From an uncultured Elusimicrobium sp. (GTDB lineage: Bacteria; Elusimicrobiota; Endomicrobiia; Endomicrobiales; Endomicrobiaceae), in NCBI GenBank assembly GCA_902761395.1, contig CACWKJ010000060.1, forward strand, positions 1-5,885: a stretch of DNA of 5,885 nucleotides. Direction: 5' to 3'. A model generated the notes under the pieces. That model was not told where the DNA came from. It did no database searches and saw only the letters and a list, made by a program, of their open reading frames with translations. The translations under genes were made by a program, and so were the position numbers. Below are positions 1 to 5,794 of this stretch, one piece after another. The first letter of the stretch is position 1. Each line of letters opens with the position of its first letter.

Positions 1-999
1 ATGTATGAATATGATGCAAGTTACGATAAAGAAACCGGTAACATGAGTTTTGTACGAGGCAAAGAAAATCCTATATCCAACGAATCTGCAGTATCGGGAT
101 TGGCAGGCGGATATTTATCGCAAGTAACGATAGCGAACCAATCGTTTGCAAACATAGATAACAAAGTTTCGCAAGTAAGAGCAAACTCAAAAATGCCATT
201 ATATGCTTCAGCAAACACCAACCAAGTTTTTGAACAAGGCGGAAGCATTGAAAGAGCTTTATGGTTAAGACCTTATGTTGTAAGTGATATGGTTGATGTG
301 GGTGCCGATTCGAAAGTGGATAATACAATGTACGGAACTCTTGCGGGAATAGATTTACCGGCAGGAAAAGACAAATTATTATCTTTTTATTTGGGATATA
401 CAGGAGGAAAACAAGAATTCGATTCCGTAAAAACAAATCAAACAAACTACATGTTAGGTGTAACCGGAACATTGATAAAAGATAAATGGTATTTAGGTGC
501 AACTGTTAATGCGGGAACCAACAAAGTAACTGCCGATAATGATTTAGGTTCGGATGATATTGATAACATTACTTATTCTTTAGGACTTAAAACCGGTTAC
601 GACTTTGATTTGGGAAAAAATTTCACCTTGCAACCCAATATTATATTGATGTATATCGGTTCAACTTCAAACGATTTCACAAACGTTCAAGGCAACAAAA
701 TAGAAGATGACGGAATAAGCAATATATTAATTCAACCCGGACTAAGATTGGATTTAAGTTTAGCAAACGGATGGGCACCATACGGATTATTTGATGTAGC
801 AATAAACACAGGTGAAACATCAACAAAAATAAACGGAAATAAAGTAAAAAGTTTGGAAATGGATCCTTATTTCGAGTATGGGGTTGGAGTAAGTAAAGAT
901 TTCTTGAATAGTCCTTGGAGTTGTTACGGACAAGTCAGCGGAAAGAGCGGTTCAAGAAGCGGAGTAGGATTTAATTTAGGAATAAAGTACGCTTTTTAA
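1..999 (+). CDS. Autotransporter, C-terminal beta-barrel portion (5' end outside window)
   Basis: This is the C-terminal part of a type V (autotransporter) protein, whose barrel inserts in the outer membrane and helps move an N-terminal passenger to the cell surface. The visible 332 residues begin with passenger-end-like sequence (YEYDASYDKETGNMSF, 2-17). A helical linker follows (about 30-60, SGLAGGY...QSFANID), and then a barrel of about 250 residues from WLRPY (88-92) to the final ...IKYAF. The C-terminal Phe and alternating hydrophobic pattern are typical of outer-membrane strands. Landmarks are VDNTMYGTLAGIDL (106-119), GYDF..GKNF..QPN (199-213) and NGWAPY (256-261). The ATG at base 1 has no visible upstream region and no signal peptide follows it, so I treat the gene as partial and not starting here. 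It converges on the His-rich gene and ends at a shared terminator. The passenger's function cannot be seen. It is clearly related to the barrel encoded at 1846-2889. Confidence 0.85.
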   Translation: MYEYDASYDKETGNMSFVRGKENPISNESAVSGLAGGYLSQVTIANQSFANIDNKVSQVRANSKMPLYASANTNQVFEQGGSIERALWLRPYVVSDMVDVGADSKVDNTMYGTLAGIDLPAGKDKLLSFYLGYTGGKQEFDSVKTNQTNYMLGVTGTLIKDKWYLGATVNAGTNKVTADNDLGSDDIDNITYSLGLKTGYDFDLGKNFTLQPNIILMYIGSTSNDFTNVQGNKIEDDGISNILIQPGLRLDLSLANGWAPYGLFDVAINTGETSTKINGNKVKSLEMDPYFEYGVGVSKDFLNSPWSCYGQVSGKSGSRSGVGFNLGIKYAF

Positions 1000-1043
1000 A
1001 ATAGCAAAGCGGTTTTAGTAGTTTATATTTTATAGCTATAATA

Positions 1044-1075
1044 AAAAAACGGGAAGAAATTTCTTCCCGTTTTTT
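1044..1075. terminator. Bidirectional Rho-independent terminator (hairpin type A)
   Basis: This is a perfect 32-bp palindrome. The core at 1050-1069 reads CGGGAAGAAATTTCTTCCCG, flanked by six A on the left and six T on the right. Either strand gives a G/C-anchored stem followed by a T tract, so it can end both the autotransporter transcript (+) and the convergent His-rich gene (-). Nearly the same hairpin recurs at 4838-4864. Confidence 0.92.
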
Positions 1076-1101
1076 ATTAATTACTAATTTCTAATTTCAT
1101 T

Positions 1102-1716
1102 TTAGAGTCTTACATCTTCATATTGTTCATATTGCGCGGGAGTAAGTATTGTTTGTATCTGCTTTTTCGTATTTTGTGTAACTCTGAATATATTCATCGA
1201 TAACTGTGAAATTTCATTTTCTAAACTTGCTATAGTTGCTTCATCCGGTTTTGCTTTACTTTTTTCTTTTTCCAAAGCAGTCGTTTTCGAATCTTTTTCA
1301 GTTCTTAACTTTGCAATATAGTCTTTATTTTCGTCAAACAATTTTTGTAACTGAGCCTGTTGTTCTGCCGTAAGAGTTAAATCTTCCGGTTCTTCTTCTT
1401 TTTCTTCAACAACAACCACCTTTTCTTTTTTCTTTTTAGAGGTACTTGCAGCAACAGCAATAGCCGTTAATGCAGAAAACCCTAGAAATGTCCAAAAAGC
1501 ATCTCTTGTATAATAATCGCTGCCATAATAATAGCCGTGATAATTGTGATGTCCGTGATGGCCATGATGAGATGGACGGCCATGTCCGTGATAACTGCTG
1601 TGACTTGCGGATCTCGGTGGTGTACTGCCATGCCCTCTGCTTGGCGGAACGGCAAAAGATGATATAGGTAATGCAAATATCAAAAACAAACCTACTATAA
1701 ATTTTATGATTTTCAT
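1102..1716 (-). CDS. Exported His-rich protein with Spy/CpxP-like LTxxQ region
   Basis: This is a 204-residue exported protein with no firm family name. It has a signal peptide (1-22, MKIIKFIVGLFLIFALPISSFA) and a Gly/Ser/His-rich segment with eleven histidines between 29 and 60 (HHGHHGHH at 50-57). A hydrophobic helix follows (about 73-90, FWTFLGFSALTAIAVAA), then a Lys/Glu-rich stretch (94-111). The C-terminal region (112-204) is predicted to be helical or coiled coil; it opens with LTLTAEQQAQL and ends with ILTPAQYEQYEDVRL. The LTxxQ pattern with a charged helical body resembles the Spy/CpxP/metal-resistance (heavy-metal sensor) group of periplasmic proteins. That assignment rests on motif resemblance only. 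The His cluster suggests binding of Zn, Cu or Ni, by inference. The start is supported by GGGAGGG at 1723-1729, six bases upstream. The protein could also be an envelope-stress chaperone without a metal role. Confidence 0.72.
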   Translation of the reverse strand: MKIIKFIVGLFLIFALPISSFAVPPSRGHGSTPPRSASHSSYHGHGRPSHHGHHGHHNYHGYYYGSDYYTRDAFWTFLGFSALTAIAVAASTSKKKKEKVVVVEEKEEEPEDLTLTAEQQAQLQKLFDENKDYIAKLRTEKDSKTTALEKEKSKAKPDEATIASLENEISQLSMNIFRVTQNTKKQIQTILTPAQYEQYEDVRL

Positions 1717-1722
1717 TTTAAT

Positions 1723-1729
1723 CCCTCCC
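1723..1729 (-). promoter_or_regulatory. Strong ribosome binding site of the His-rich gene
   Basis: Read on the minus strand, this is GGGAGGG six bases before the ATG at 1716-1714. It is more G-rich than the other ribosome binding sites in the window and fixes the start codon. Confidence 0.8.
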
Positions 1730-1734
1730 TTGTT

Positions 1735-1769
1735 ATGCTTATTTTATAATATTTAGACAAAATAAGCAT
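1735..1769. promoter_or_regulatory. Perfect 11-bp inverted repeat over the promoter: candidate operator
   Basis: ATGCTTATTTT (1735-1745) and AAAATAAGCAT (1759-1769) are exact reverse complements separated by 13 bases. The outer arm overlaps the predicted -35 and the inner arm the predicted -10 of the His-rich gene. A dimeric repressor bound there would block RNA polymerase. No T tract follows, so it does not look like a terminator. The identity of any binding protein is unknown. Confidence 0.5.
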
Positions 1770-1772
1770 CAA
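1743..1772 (-). promoter_or_regulatory. Predicted promoter of the His-rich gene
   Basis: On the minus strand, TTGATG (1772-1767) is a plausible -35 and TATAAA (1748-1743) a plausible -10, with an 18-bp spacer. This would start transcription near 1736 and give a leader of about 20 bases containing the ribosome binding site. TATTAT at 1751-1746 is an alternative -10 with a short spacer. The region is AT-rich, so the match is suggestive only. Confidence 0.5.
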
Positions 1773-1783
1773 AAAAGTTTCAT

Positions 1784-1821
1784 AATAAAAAGCGAAAAGA
1801 TTTTTCTTTTCGCTTTTTATT
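1784..1821 (-). terminator. Rho-independent terminator of the passenger-less barrel gene
   Basis: An inverted repeat pairs AATAAAAAGCGAAAAGA (1784-1800) with TCTTTTCGCTTTTTATT (1805-1821), with a four-base TTTT loop. On the minus strand it lies 25 bases past the stop codon of the gene at 1846-2889, and the stem ends in a T tract. The symmetry lets it also act on the plus strand, although no plus-strand gene needs it. Confidence 0.85.
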
Positions 1822-1845
1822 GTTTTTATAATTTTTGTTATTAAA

Positions 1846-2889
1846 TTAAAAGGAATATTTTGCACCTATATCAAGTCCTACACCTTCTTTAGAACCTGTT
1901 GTTCCTGTAAGTTGAACATACCCGCTTAACGGAAGTTTGCTGAATACTTTTTCCATACCGATACTCGCTTCATAATACATATCTATTTCCACATCTCCGC
2001 TTTCAGTATCCTCCGTGTTTGTAGATGAAACTTTACAATTGTTGAATGCTGCAGATACTGAAGCATAAGGTAACCATCCGTTTATCCAATCAAATTTAGC
2101 TTTAACGGCAGGTTCTATATGAAAAAGATTTATATTATCTGTATGTGAATCAATATTGACATATCTACTAAGTGGTGAATCATCATACACATAAAAGCTT
2201 ATATCTTTGGGATCCATTTTCAAGTACATCAACATCAAATTCGGTTGAATTATAAATTTTTTACCGACTTTGAAATCGTATCCGCCTTTTACCGATACGG
2301 AATAATTTAATGTTTCGGAATCGTCAGTATTGGTTTCATGACTTAACTCTAATTGATTTTTGGCAACGTTTAATCCGGCTTCAACAAAATAAGATTCTTT
2401 TGTCCACATACCGCCTAAACCGAAAACAAAAGCTTTTTGAGATATATTAACATTTGTAAATTCTCCACCACCCCATCCATCCGGACAATATTCTTGATAT
2501 TTTTGTTTGGAACCCATATAACCTAAATATACCTGTGCCGTAATATTTTTGTTTATTGCTAAATCCAATCCCGCTATTGTTCCGTACACATCGTTATCGA
2601 CTTTCCCGTCTATAAAATCGTAACCCTTAATTTCAACTTTTTCTGTGTTACCGTAAACATTCAAAAATACGCCATCCAAAATACTTTTCTTATCTTCTTG
2701 TTGCTCTTGTTTTTTTATTCTTGCAAGTTCCATATTGTTGAACGAGTTTTTAGTTACATTTGTTTGATTGGAATATGCTCCGGATAATGCCGCAACAGGC
2801 ACTTGTTTCCTTGGGAAAGCTCCCATGGCAAATAATGAAGTTGTAGAAAACAACATAATAAAACTTATCAATAAGAAAAACTTTTTCAT
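1846..2889 (-). CDS. Outer-membrane autotransporter-type beta-barrel without passenger
   Basis: This 347-residue protein has a signal peptide (1-21, MKKFFLLISFIMLFSTTSLFA) and is predicted to form an outer-membrane barrel. After a short segment it enters a linker (about 33-53, ALSGAYSNQ...NSFNNM) that matches the autotransporter at 1-999. A Lys/Gln/Glu helix (54-68) and a barrel of about 275 residues ending in ...AKYSF follow. Shared landmarks with the upstream autotransporter are VDN.YGT.AG.DL (97-110), GYDF..GK.F..QPN...MY (203-222), NGW.PY (270-275) and a GS..GVG...G.KY.F ending. Nothing resembling a passenger lies between signal and linker. Family knowledge makes it an autotransporter translocator domain; its role as a free-standing porin, adhesin or scaffold is not known. 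The start is supported by AAGGAGAAGG at 2894-2903. The terminator at 1784-1821 follows. It carries two Cys (135 and 285) in predicted loop regions. Confidence 0.85.
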   Translation of the reverse strand: MKKFFLLISFIMLFSTTSLFAMGAFPRKQVPVAALSGAYSNQTNVTKNSFNNMELARIKKQEQQEDKKSILDGVFLNVYGNTEKVEIKGYDFIDGKVDNDVYGTIAGLDLAINKNITAQVYLGYMGSKQKYQEYCPDGWGGGEFTNVNISQKAFVFGLGGMWTKESYFVEAGLNVAKNQLELSHETNTDDSETLNYSVSVKGGYDFKVGKKFIIQPNLMLMYLKMDPKDISFYVYDDSPLSRYVNIDSHTDNINLFHIEPAVKAKFDWINGWLPYASVSAAFNNCKVSSTNTEDTESGDVEIDMYYEASIGMEKVFSKLPLSGYVQLTGTTGSKEGVGLDIGAKYSF

Positions 2890-2893
2890 TATA

Positions 2894-2903
2894 CCTTCTC
2901 CTT
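2894..2903 (-). promoter_or_regulatory. Ribosome binding site of the passenger-less barrel gene
   Basis: On the minus strand AAGGAGAAGG precedes the ATG at 2889-2887. The AAGGAG part is eight bases from the start, which supports it and places the signal peptide at the very N-terminus. Confidence 0.8.
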
Positions 2904-2923
2904 ACAAAAGATTTATATTTGCG

Positions 2924-2932
2924 ATTATAACA
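2924..2932 (-). promoter_or_regulatory. Extended -10 promoter of the passenger-less barrel gene
   Basis: On the minus strand this reads TGTTATAAT, an exact extended -10 (TGnTATAAT). No clear -35 is visible, which extended -10 promoters tolerate. The predicted start near 2917 gives a leader of about 27 bases that includes the ribosome binding site. Confidence 0.6.
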
Positions 2933-2949
2933 TATATTGAAATATTTTG

Positions 2950-2955
2950 TATAAT
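2950..2955 (+). promoter_or_regulatory. Predicted -10 box of the gltX operon
   Basis: An exact TATAAT lies 34 bases before the gltX ATG, giving a leader of about 28 bases. No good -35 sits at 16-18 bp; that position overlaps the extended -10 of the divergent gene. The assignment is moderate because the region is very AT-rich. Confidence 0.5.
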
Positions 2956-2977
2956 ATACGAACTATATATATTTTTT

Positions 2978-2983
2978 AGGAGA
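2978..2983 (+). promoter_or_regulatory. Ribosome binding site fixing the gltX start
   Basis: AGGAGA lies six bases before the ATG at 2990. This shows that translation begins at MSIRVRFAPSPTG and not at an in-frame ATG at 2768, which would lie inside the divergent gene. Confidence 0.85.
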
Positions 2984-2989
2984 AATAAA

Positions 2990-4465
2990 ATGAGTATTAG
3001 GGTACGATTTGCACCTTCACCTACAGGCGATTTACATATAGGCGGAGTAAGAACAGCACTTTTTAACTATCTTTATGCAAAGAAAGAAAAAGGAACATTT
3101 ATTCTTAGAATAGAAGATACCGATGAAGCAAGATCTACGGAAGCTTCAACAGGTATAATCATAAATGCAATGAAATGGTTGAAACTTAACTGGGACGAAG
3201 GTCCGGGAAACGAACTTGAAAAATATGCTCCGTATTATCAAATGAAAAGAAAAGAGCAGGGAATATATCAAAAATATATAGATATATTACTTGAAAAAGG
3301 TTATGCATATAAATGTTATTGTACGCCTGAAGAAGTGGAAAAAATGAGAGAACAGGCAAGACTTGCAAAACAACCTCCGAAATATAACGGACATTGTGCA
3401 AACTTAACTAAAGAACAACAGGAAGAATACGAAAAACAAGGCAGAACTGCAGTTATAAGATTTAGAATGCCTAAAGAAGGCAAAATAGAGTTTGATGATG
3501 TTGTTAGAGGTCATGTAAGTTTTGAAAATGCTTTGCTTGACGATTTTGTTTTGATGAAAGCTAACGGTGTACCTACATACAATTTCGCTTGCGTAATAGA
3601 TGATCATTTAATGGAAATGTCGCATGTAATCAGAGGTGATGACCACATTTCAAATACACCGAGACAAATTCACATATTTAAAGCTTTAGGTTGGGAACCT
3701 CCTGTATTTGCACATTTGTCCATGATACTCGGTTCAGACGGAGCAAGACTTTCAAAAAGACACGGACACACTTCTGTTCTTGAATACAGAAAAGAAGGTT
3801 ATTTACAGGATGCATTAATAAACTATTTGGCACTTTTAGGCTGGTCAACGGAAGACAGCCAACAATTATTTTTCGGTAACAGTTTAATAGAAAACTTTTC
3901 GTTGGACAGATGTAATTCTAGCCCTGCAACATTTGATCCTTCAAAGTTGTTGTGGATGAACGGAGAGTATATCAGAAGCAAATCAGACCAGGAAATTTAT
4001 GATTTGTTTATAGATTGGATAGAATATACAAACCAACAGGATTTAATAAAAGATTGGGACAGAGAGCTACTTAAAAAAGCAATTTCTTTGGAACATGAAA
4101 AAATAAAATTGTTAAAAGATATTCCGGGGCTTGTAGATTTCTTCTTTAAAGAATTATCTTTTGATGAACAAGCAGTATCAAAAGTTTTGTTATCCGAAAC
4201 TAAAAAAGACAGTTCTAAAGTTGTATTGGAAGAAACATTAAAAAGATTACCTAATCAACAAGACTTTTCACCGGAAGCTCTTGAAAAATATGCAAGAGAC
4301 TTGGCAGTAGAGTTAGGGTTCAGTAACGGCAAAGTGTTCCATCCGATAAGAGTTGCAATTTCCGGAAGAACACAAGGTCCGAGCCTGTTCCATATGATGG
4401 AAGTTATGGGAAAAGAAGAAGTTTTAAAAAGAATACAGATTACGGTAGACAAATTTTTTAAATAA
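2990..4465 (+). CDS. gltX: Glutamyl-tRNA synthetase
   Basis: This cytoplasmic class I aminoacyl-tRNA synthetase attaches glutamate to tRNA-Glu using ATP. The 491 residues match the usual bacterial GluRS length. The catalytic Rossmann fold opens with RFAPSPTGDLHIGG (6-19), which contains the HIGH-type signature. The KMSKS equivalent is RLSKR (253-257) in the typical GARLSKRHG context. LRIEDTDEARST (39-50) and VIRGDDHISNTPRQ (213-226) are family hallmarks. CYC (109-111) and Cys136 resemble the zinc-binding site of some GluRS; the fourth ligand is not obvious, so zinc binding is uncertain. The C-terminal part (about 320-491) is the helical anticodon-binding region. Whether it also charges tRNA-Gln (non-discriminating type) cannot be judged here. 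It is the first gene of a likely operon with the DUF1844 gene 14 bp downstream. The start is fixed by AGGAGA at 2978-2983. Confidence 0.97.
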   Translation: MSIRVRFAPSPTGDLHIGGVRTALFNYLYAKKEKGTFILRIEDTDEARSTEASTGIIINAMKWLKLNWDEGPGNELEKYAPYYQMKRKEQGIYQKYIDILLEKGYAYKCYCTPEEVEKMREQARLAKQPPKYNGHCANLTKEQQEEYEKQGRTAVIRFRMPKEGKIEFDDVVRGHVSFENALLDDFVLMKANGVPTYNFACVIDDHLMEMSHVIRGDDHISNTPRQIHIFKALGWEPPVFAHLSMILGSDGARLSKRHGHTSVLEYRKEGYLQDALINYLALLGWSTEDSQQLFFGNSLIENFSLDRCNSSPATFDPSKLLWMNGEYIRSKSDQEIYDLFIDWIEYTNQQDLIKDWDRELLKKAISLEHEKIKLLKDIPGLVDFFFKELSFDEQAVSKVLLSETKKDSSKVVLEETLKRLPNQQDFSPEALEKYARDLAVELGFSNGKVFHPIRVAISGRTQGPSLFHMMEVMGKEEVLKRIQITVDKFFK

Positions 4466-4471
4466 AAGAGG
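4466..4471 (+). promoter_or_regulatory. Ribosome binding site of the DUF1844 gene
   Basis: AAGAGG begins immediately after the gltX stop codon and lies eight bases before the ATG at 4480. It indicates independent initiation within a shared transcript. Confidence 0.65.
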
Positions 4472-4479
4472 TACTTAAA

Positions 4480-4803
4480 ATGGATCCGAAAGAACTTAAT
4501 CAACACTTATTCAGTTTAATCTCTATGTTTGCTTCCGCATGTTGGCAACAAATGGGTAAAATTCCCAGCCAAATGGACGGAAAGATACACAGAGATATAA
4601 AATCGGCACAAGTAACTATCGATATGCTTTTAATGTTAAAAGATAAAACTAAAGGCAACTTAACTAAAACGGAAGAAAAGTTGTTGGAAGATACTATTTC
4701 AAATTTGCAAATGAACTATGCGGACGAAGTTGCTAAGGGCGATACTCCGAAAACAGAAGAACAACCTAAAGTTGAAGAAAAAAAAGAAGAAGAAAAGAAA
4801 TAA
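4480..4803 (+). CDS. DUF1844 family protein
   Basis: This small 107-residue protein has no signal peptide and no membrane segment. The region at about 8-83 has the hallmarks of the DUF1844 family: an N-terminal helix (HLFSLISMFASACWQQMGKI), a mid-protein AQVTIDMLLMLKDKTKGNLT (44-63), and then EEKLLEDTISNLQMNY (66-81). The function of this family is not established, and I do not assign one. The tail (about 85-107) is almost only Lys, Glu, Pro, Thr and Gln, ending in KKEEEKK, and is probably disordered. The underlying DNA is a purine-rich, low-complexity tract. The gene lies 14 bp after gltX and is followed by a strong terminator within 35 bp, so it is the last gene of the gltX transcript. Coupling to GluRS levels is implied by the operon, but any shared function is inference. 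Confidence 0.85.
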   Translation: MDPKELNQHLFSLISMFASACWQQMGKIPSQMDGKIHRDIKSAQVTIDMLLMLKDKTKGNLTKTEEKLLEDTISNLQMNYADEVAKGDTPKTEEQPKVEEKKEEEKK

Positions 4804-4837
4804 CAATAATTAGCAATTAAAAATTAATAATAAAAAA

Positions 4838-4864
4838 CGGGAAGAATATTTCTTCCCGTTTTTT
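4838..4864 (+). terminator. Rho-independent terminator of the gltX operon (hairpin type A copy)
   Basis: The stem pairs CGGGAAGAA (4838-4846) with TTCTTCCCG (4850-4858), with a TAT loop, followed by six T. Six A precede the stem, so it could work in both directions. The stem arms are the same as in the 1044-1075 terminator; only the loop differs. It lies 35 bases past the DUF1844 stop and separates this operon from mlaF. Confidence 0.93.
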
Positions 4865-4873
4865 ATTAACATA

Positions 4874-4902
4874 TTGGAAAATGAATATAAAAATTATAAA
4901 AT
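4874..4902 (+). promoter_or_regulatory. Possible mlaF promoter (short or no leader)
   Basis: TTGGAA (4874-4879) and TAAAAT (4897-4902) are spaced by 17 bp between the gltX-operon terminator and mlaF. The predicted transcription start, near 4909, falls only a few bases before the ATG at 4912. In such AT-rich sequence the match could be chance. Confidence 0.35.
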
Positions 4903-4911
4903 AATAAGATA

Positions 4912-5700
4912 ATGATAAAGGTTGAAAATTTATATAAATCTTTTGAAACAAAAAAAGTGTTGCAAGGTGTAAGTCTTGAAGTTAAAGACGGCGAAACACT
5001 TGTTATAATAGGCGGGTCCGGAACCGGAAAAAGTATTTTACTTAAAAATCTCGTTGGACTTATAAAACCTGATTCCGGCAAGATAATTATTGACGGTATT
5101 GATGTAACAAAAACCGATAAAAAAAATCTTAGAGAAATTCAAAAGAAGATTGGGTTTTTGTTTCAAGAAGCGGCGTTATTTGATTCTTTGACAATAGAAG
5201 AAAATGTTTCTTTCGGAATGAAAAATCTTACAAATTTATCCGAAGAAGAGATGAAAAAAAGAGTTTCTGCTTGTTTGAATATGGTAGGATTAAGTTCCGA
5301 TATAGAAAAATTAAAACCTTCCGCACTGAGCGGCGGTATGAAAAAAAGAGTCGGGCTTGCAAGATCAATAGCTTATCAGCCGAAATATATTTTTTACGAT
5401 GAACCGACTACGGGACTTGACCCGATAATGTCCGATGTTATAGGTGAACTTATAATTCATTTGAAAAAAGAATTAAAAGTATCATCCATAGTTGTTACTC
5501 ATGATATGAATTCCGCTTACAAAATAGCGGACAGAATAATAATGTTGTATTTAGGTAAAGTGATTTTTGAAGGAACGGTAGAAAAGTTAAAACAAACTAT
5601 TGCTAACCCTAAATCGGTTAACGATAAAATGTTAAAACAGTTTGTTGACGGTTCCAGTGTAGGACCGATACCGGTTGAAATGTCTTTTACGATGCACTAG
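4912..5700 (+). CDS. mlaF: MlaF-like ABC transporter ATPase (lipid transport)
   Basis: This 262-residue ATPase energises an Mla/MCE-type importer or exporter that moves phospholipids between inner and outer membrane. It should sit on the cytoplasmic side, bound to an MlaE permease. All ABC elements are intact: Walker A GGSGTGKS (34-41), Q-loop Gln85 in FLFQEAALFDSLT, signature LSGGMKKR (139-146), Walker B IFYDEP (160-165), D-loop TGLD (167-170) and His197. The EAALFDSLT and LSGGM forms and the C-terminal QFVDGSS.GPIPV (243-254) are typical of the MlaF/MCE group and less so of other ABC ATPases. No good Shine-Dalgarno precedes the ATG; an upstream ATG at 4881 runs into a stop, so 4912 is the best start. 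The next gene is mlaD-like, with no mlaE between them. Confidence 0.92.
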   Translation: MIKVENLYKSFETKKVLQGVSLEVKDGETLVIIGGSGTGKSILLKNLVGLIKPDSGKIIIDGIDVTKTDKKNLREIQKKIGFLFQEAALFDSLTIEENVSFGMKNLTNLSEEEMKKRVSACLNMVGLSSDIEKLKPSALSGGMKKRVGLARSIAYQPKYIFYDEPTTGLDPIMSDVIGELIIHLKKELKVSSIVVTHDMNSAYKIADRIIMLYLGKVIFEGTVEKLKQTIANPKSVNDKMLKQFVDGSSVGPIPVEMSFTMH

Positions 5701-5714
5701 TTGGAAGAAATGTT

Positions 5715-5743
5715 CTTTTAAAATGAAAATTTTAAAAGTTTTT
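5715..5743 (+). terminator. AT-only hairpin with GAAA loop and T run (weak terminator or attenuator)
   Basis: CTTTTAAAAT (5715-5724) and ATTTTAAAAG (5729-5738) are perfect reverse complements around a GAAA tetraloop, followed directly by TTTTT. The form is that of an intrinsic terminator, but each arm has one C or G only, so termination would be weak. It lies 14 bases after the mlaF stop, in front of the mlaD-like gene. It may lower downstream expression or protect the mRNA 3' end. Confidence 0.45.
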
Positions 5744-5749
5744 GCAGTT

Positions 5750-5784
5750 AATTATAAATTGTACATTGTAAATTATAAATTGTA
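5750..5784. repeat. Two-copy 14-bp direct repeat upstream of the mlaD-like gene
   Basis: AATTATAAATTGTA occurs at 5750-5763 and again at 5771-5784, a 21-bp period. Two of the three preceding bases also match. It lies in the leader region between mlaF and the mlaD-like gene. AT-only composition raises the chance of coincidence; a tandem protein-binding site or simple slippage are the alternatives. Confidence 0.6.
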
Positions 5785-5788
5785 TTTT

Positions 5789-5794
5789 AAGGGG
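5789..5794 (+). promoter_or_regulatory. Ribosome binding site fixing the GTG start of the mlaD-like gene
   Basis: AAGGGG lies five bases before the GTG at 5800. It is the only good site here and decides in favour of the GTG start. The TTG at 5798 is in a frame that stops after five codons. Confidence 0.7.

Noticed and set aside
1..3. ATG at base 1 as the true start of the first gene
   Set aside because: It is simply where the window begins. The following residues look like the end of a passenger, and no signal peptide is present, although an outer-membrane protein needs one.
71..502. Minus-strand reading frame of 143 codons
   Set aside because: It lies wholly inside the autotransporter gene, has no recognisable domain and has no clear ribosome binding site. 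It is a shadow frame.
1030..1041. 12-bp palindrome TTATAGCTATAA after the autotransporter stop
   Set aside because: It is short and AT-rich, with no T tract and no nearby promoter. It is likely by chance next to the real terminator.
1470..1676. Small open frames on both strands inside the His-rich gene
   Set aside because: The His/Gly-rich codon pattern leaves other frames open by chance. The products look like low-complexity translation of the repeats.
2768..2989. In-frame extension of gltX upstream to an ATG at 2768
   Set aside because: It overlaps the start of the divergent barrel gene and its ribosome binding site and adds 74 residues unlike GluRS. AGGAGA at 2978-2983 marks ATG 2990 as the start.
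4881..4904. Upstream ATG at 4881 as the start of mlaF
   Set aside because: This frame reaches a TAA after seven codons, so it cannot feed into mlaF.
5750..5784. CRISPR-like direct repeat
   Set aside because: There are only two short AT-only units with a 7-bp spacer, far below any CRISPR repeat or spacer size, and no cas genes are seen.
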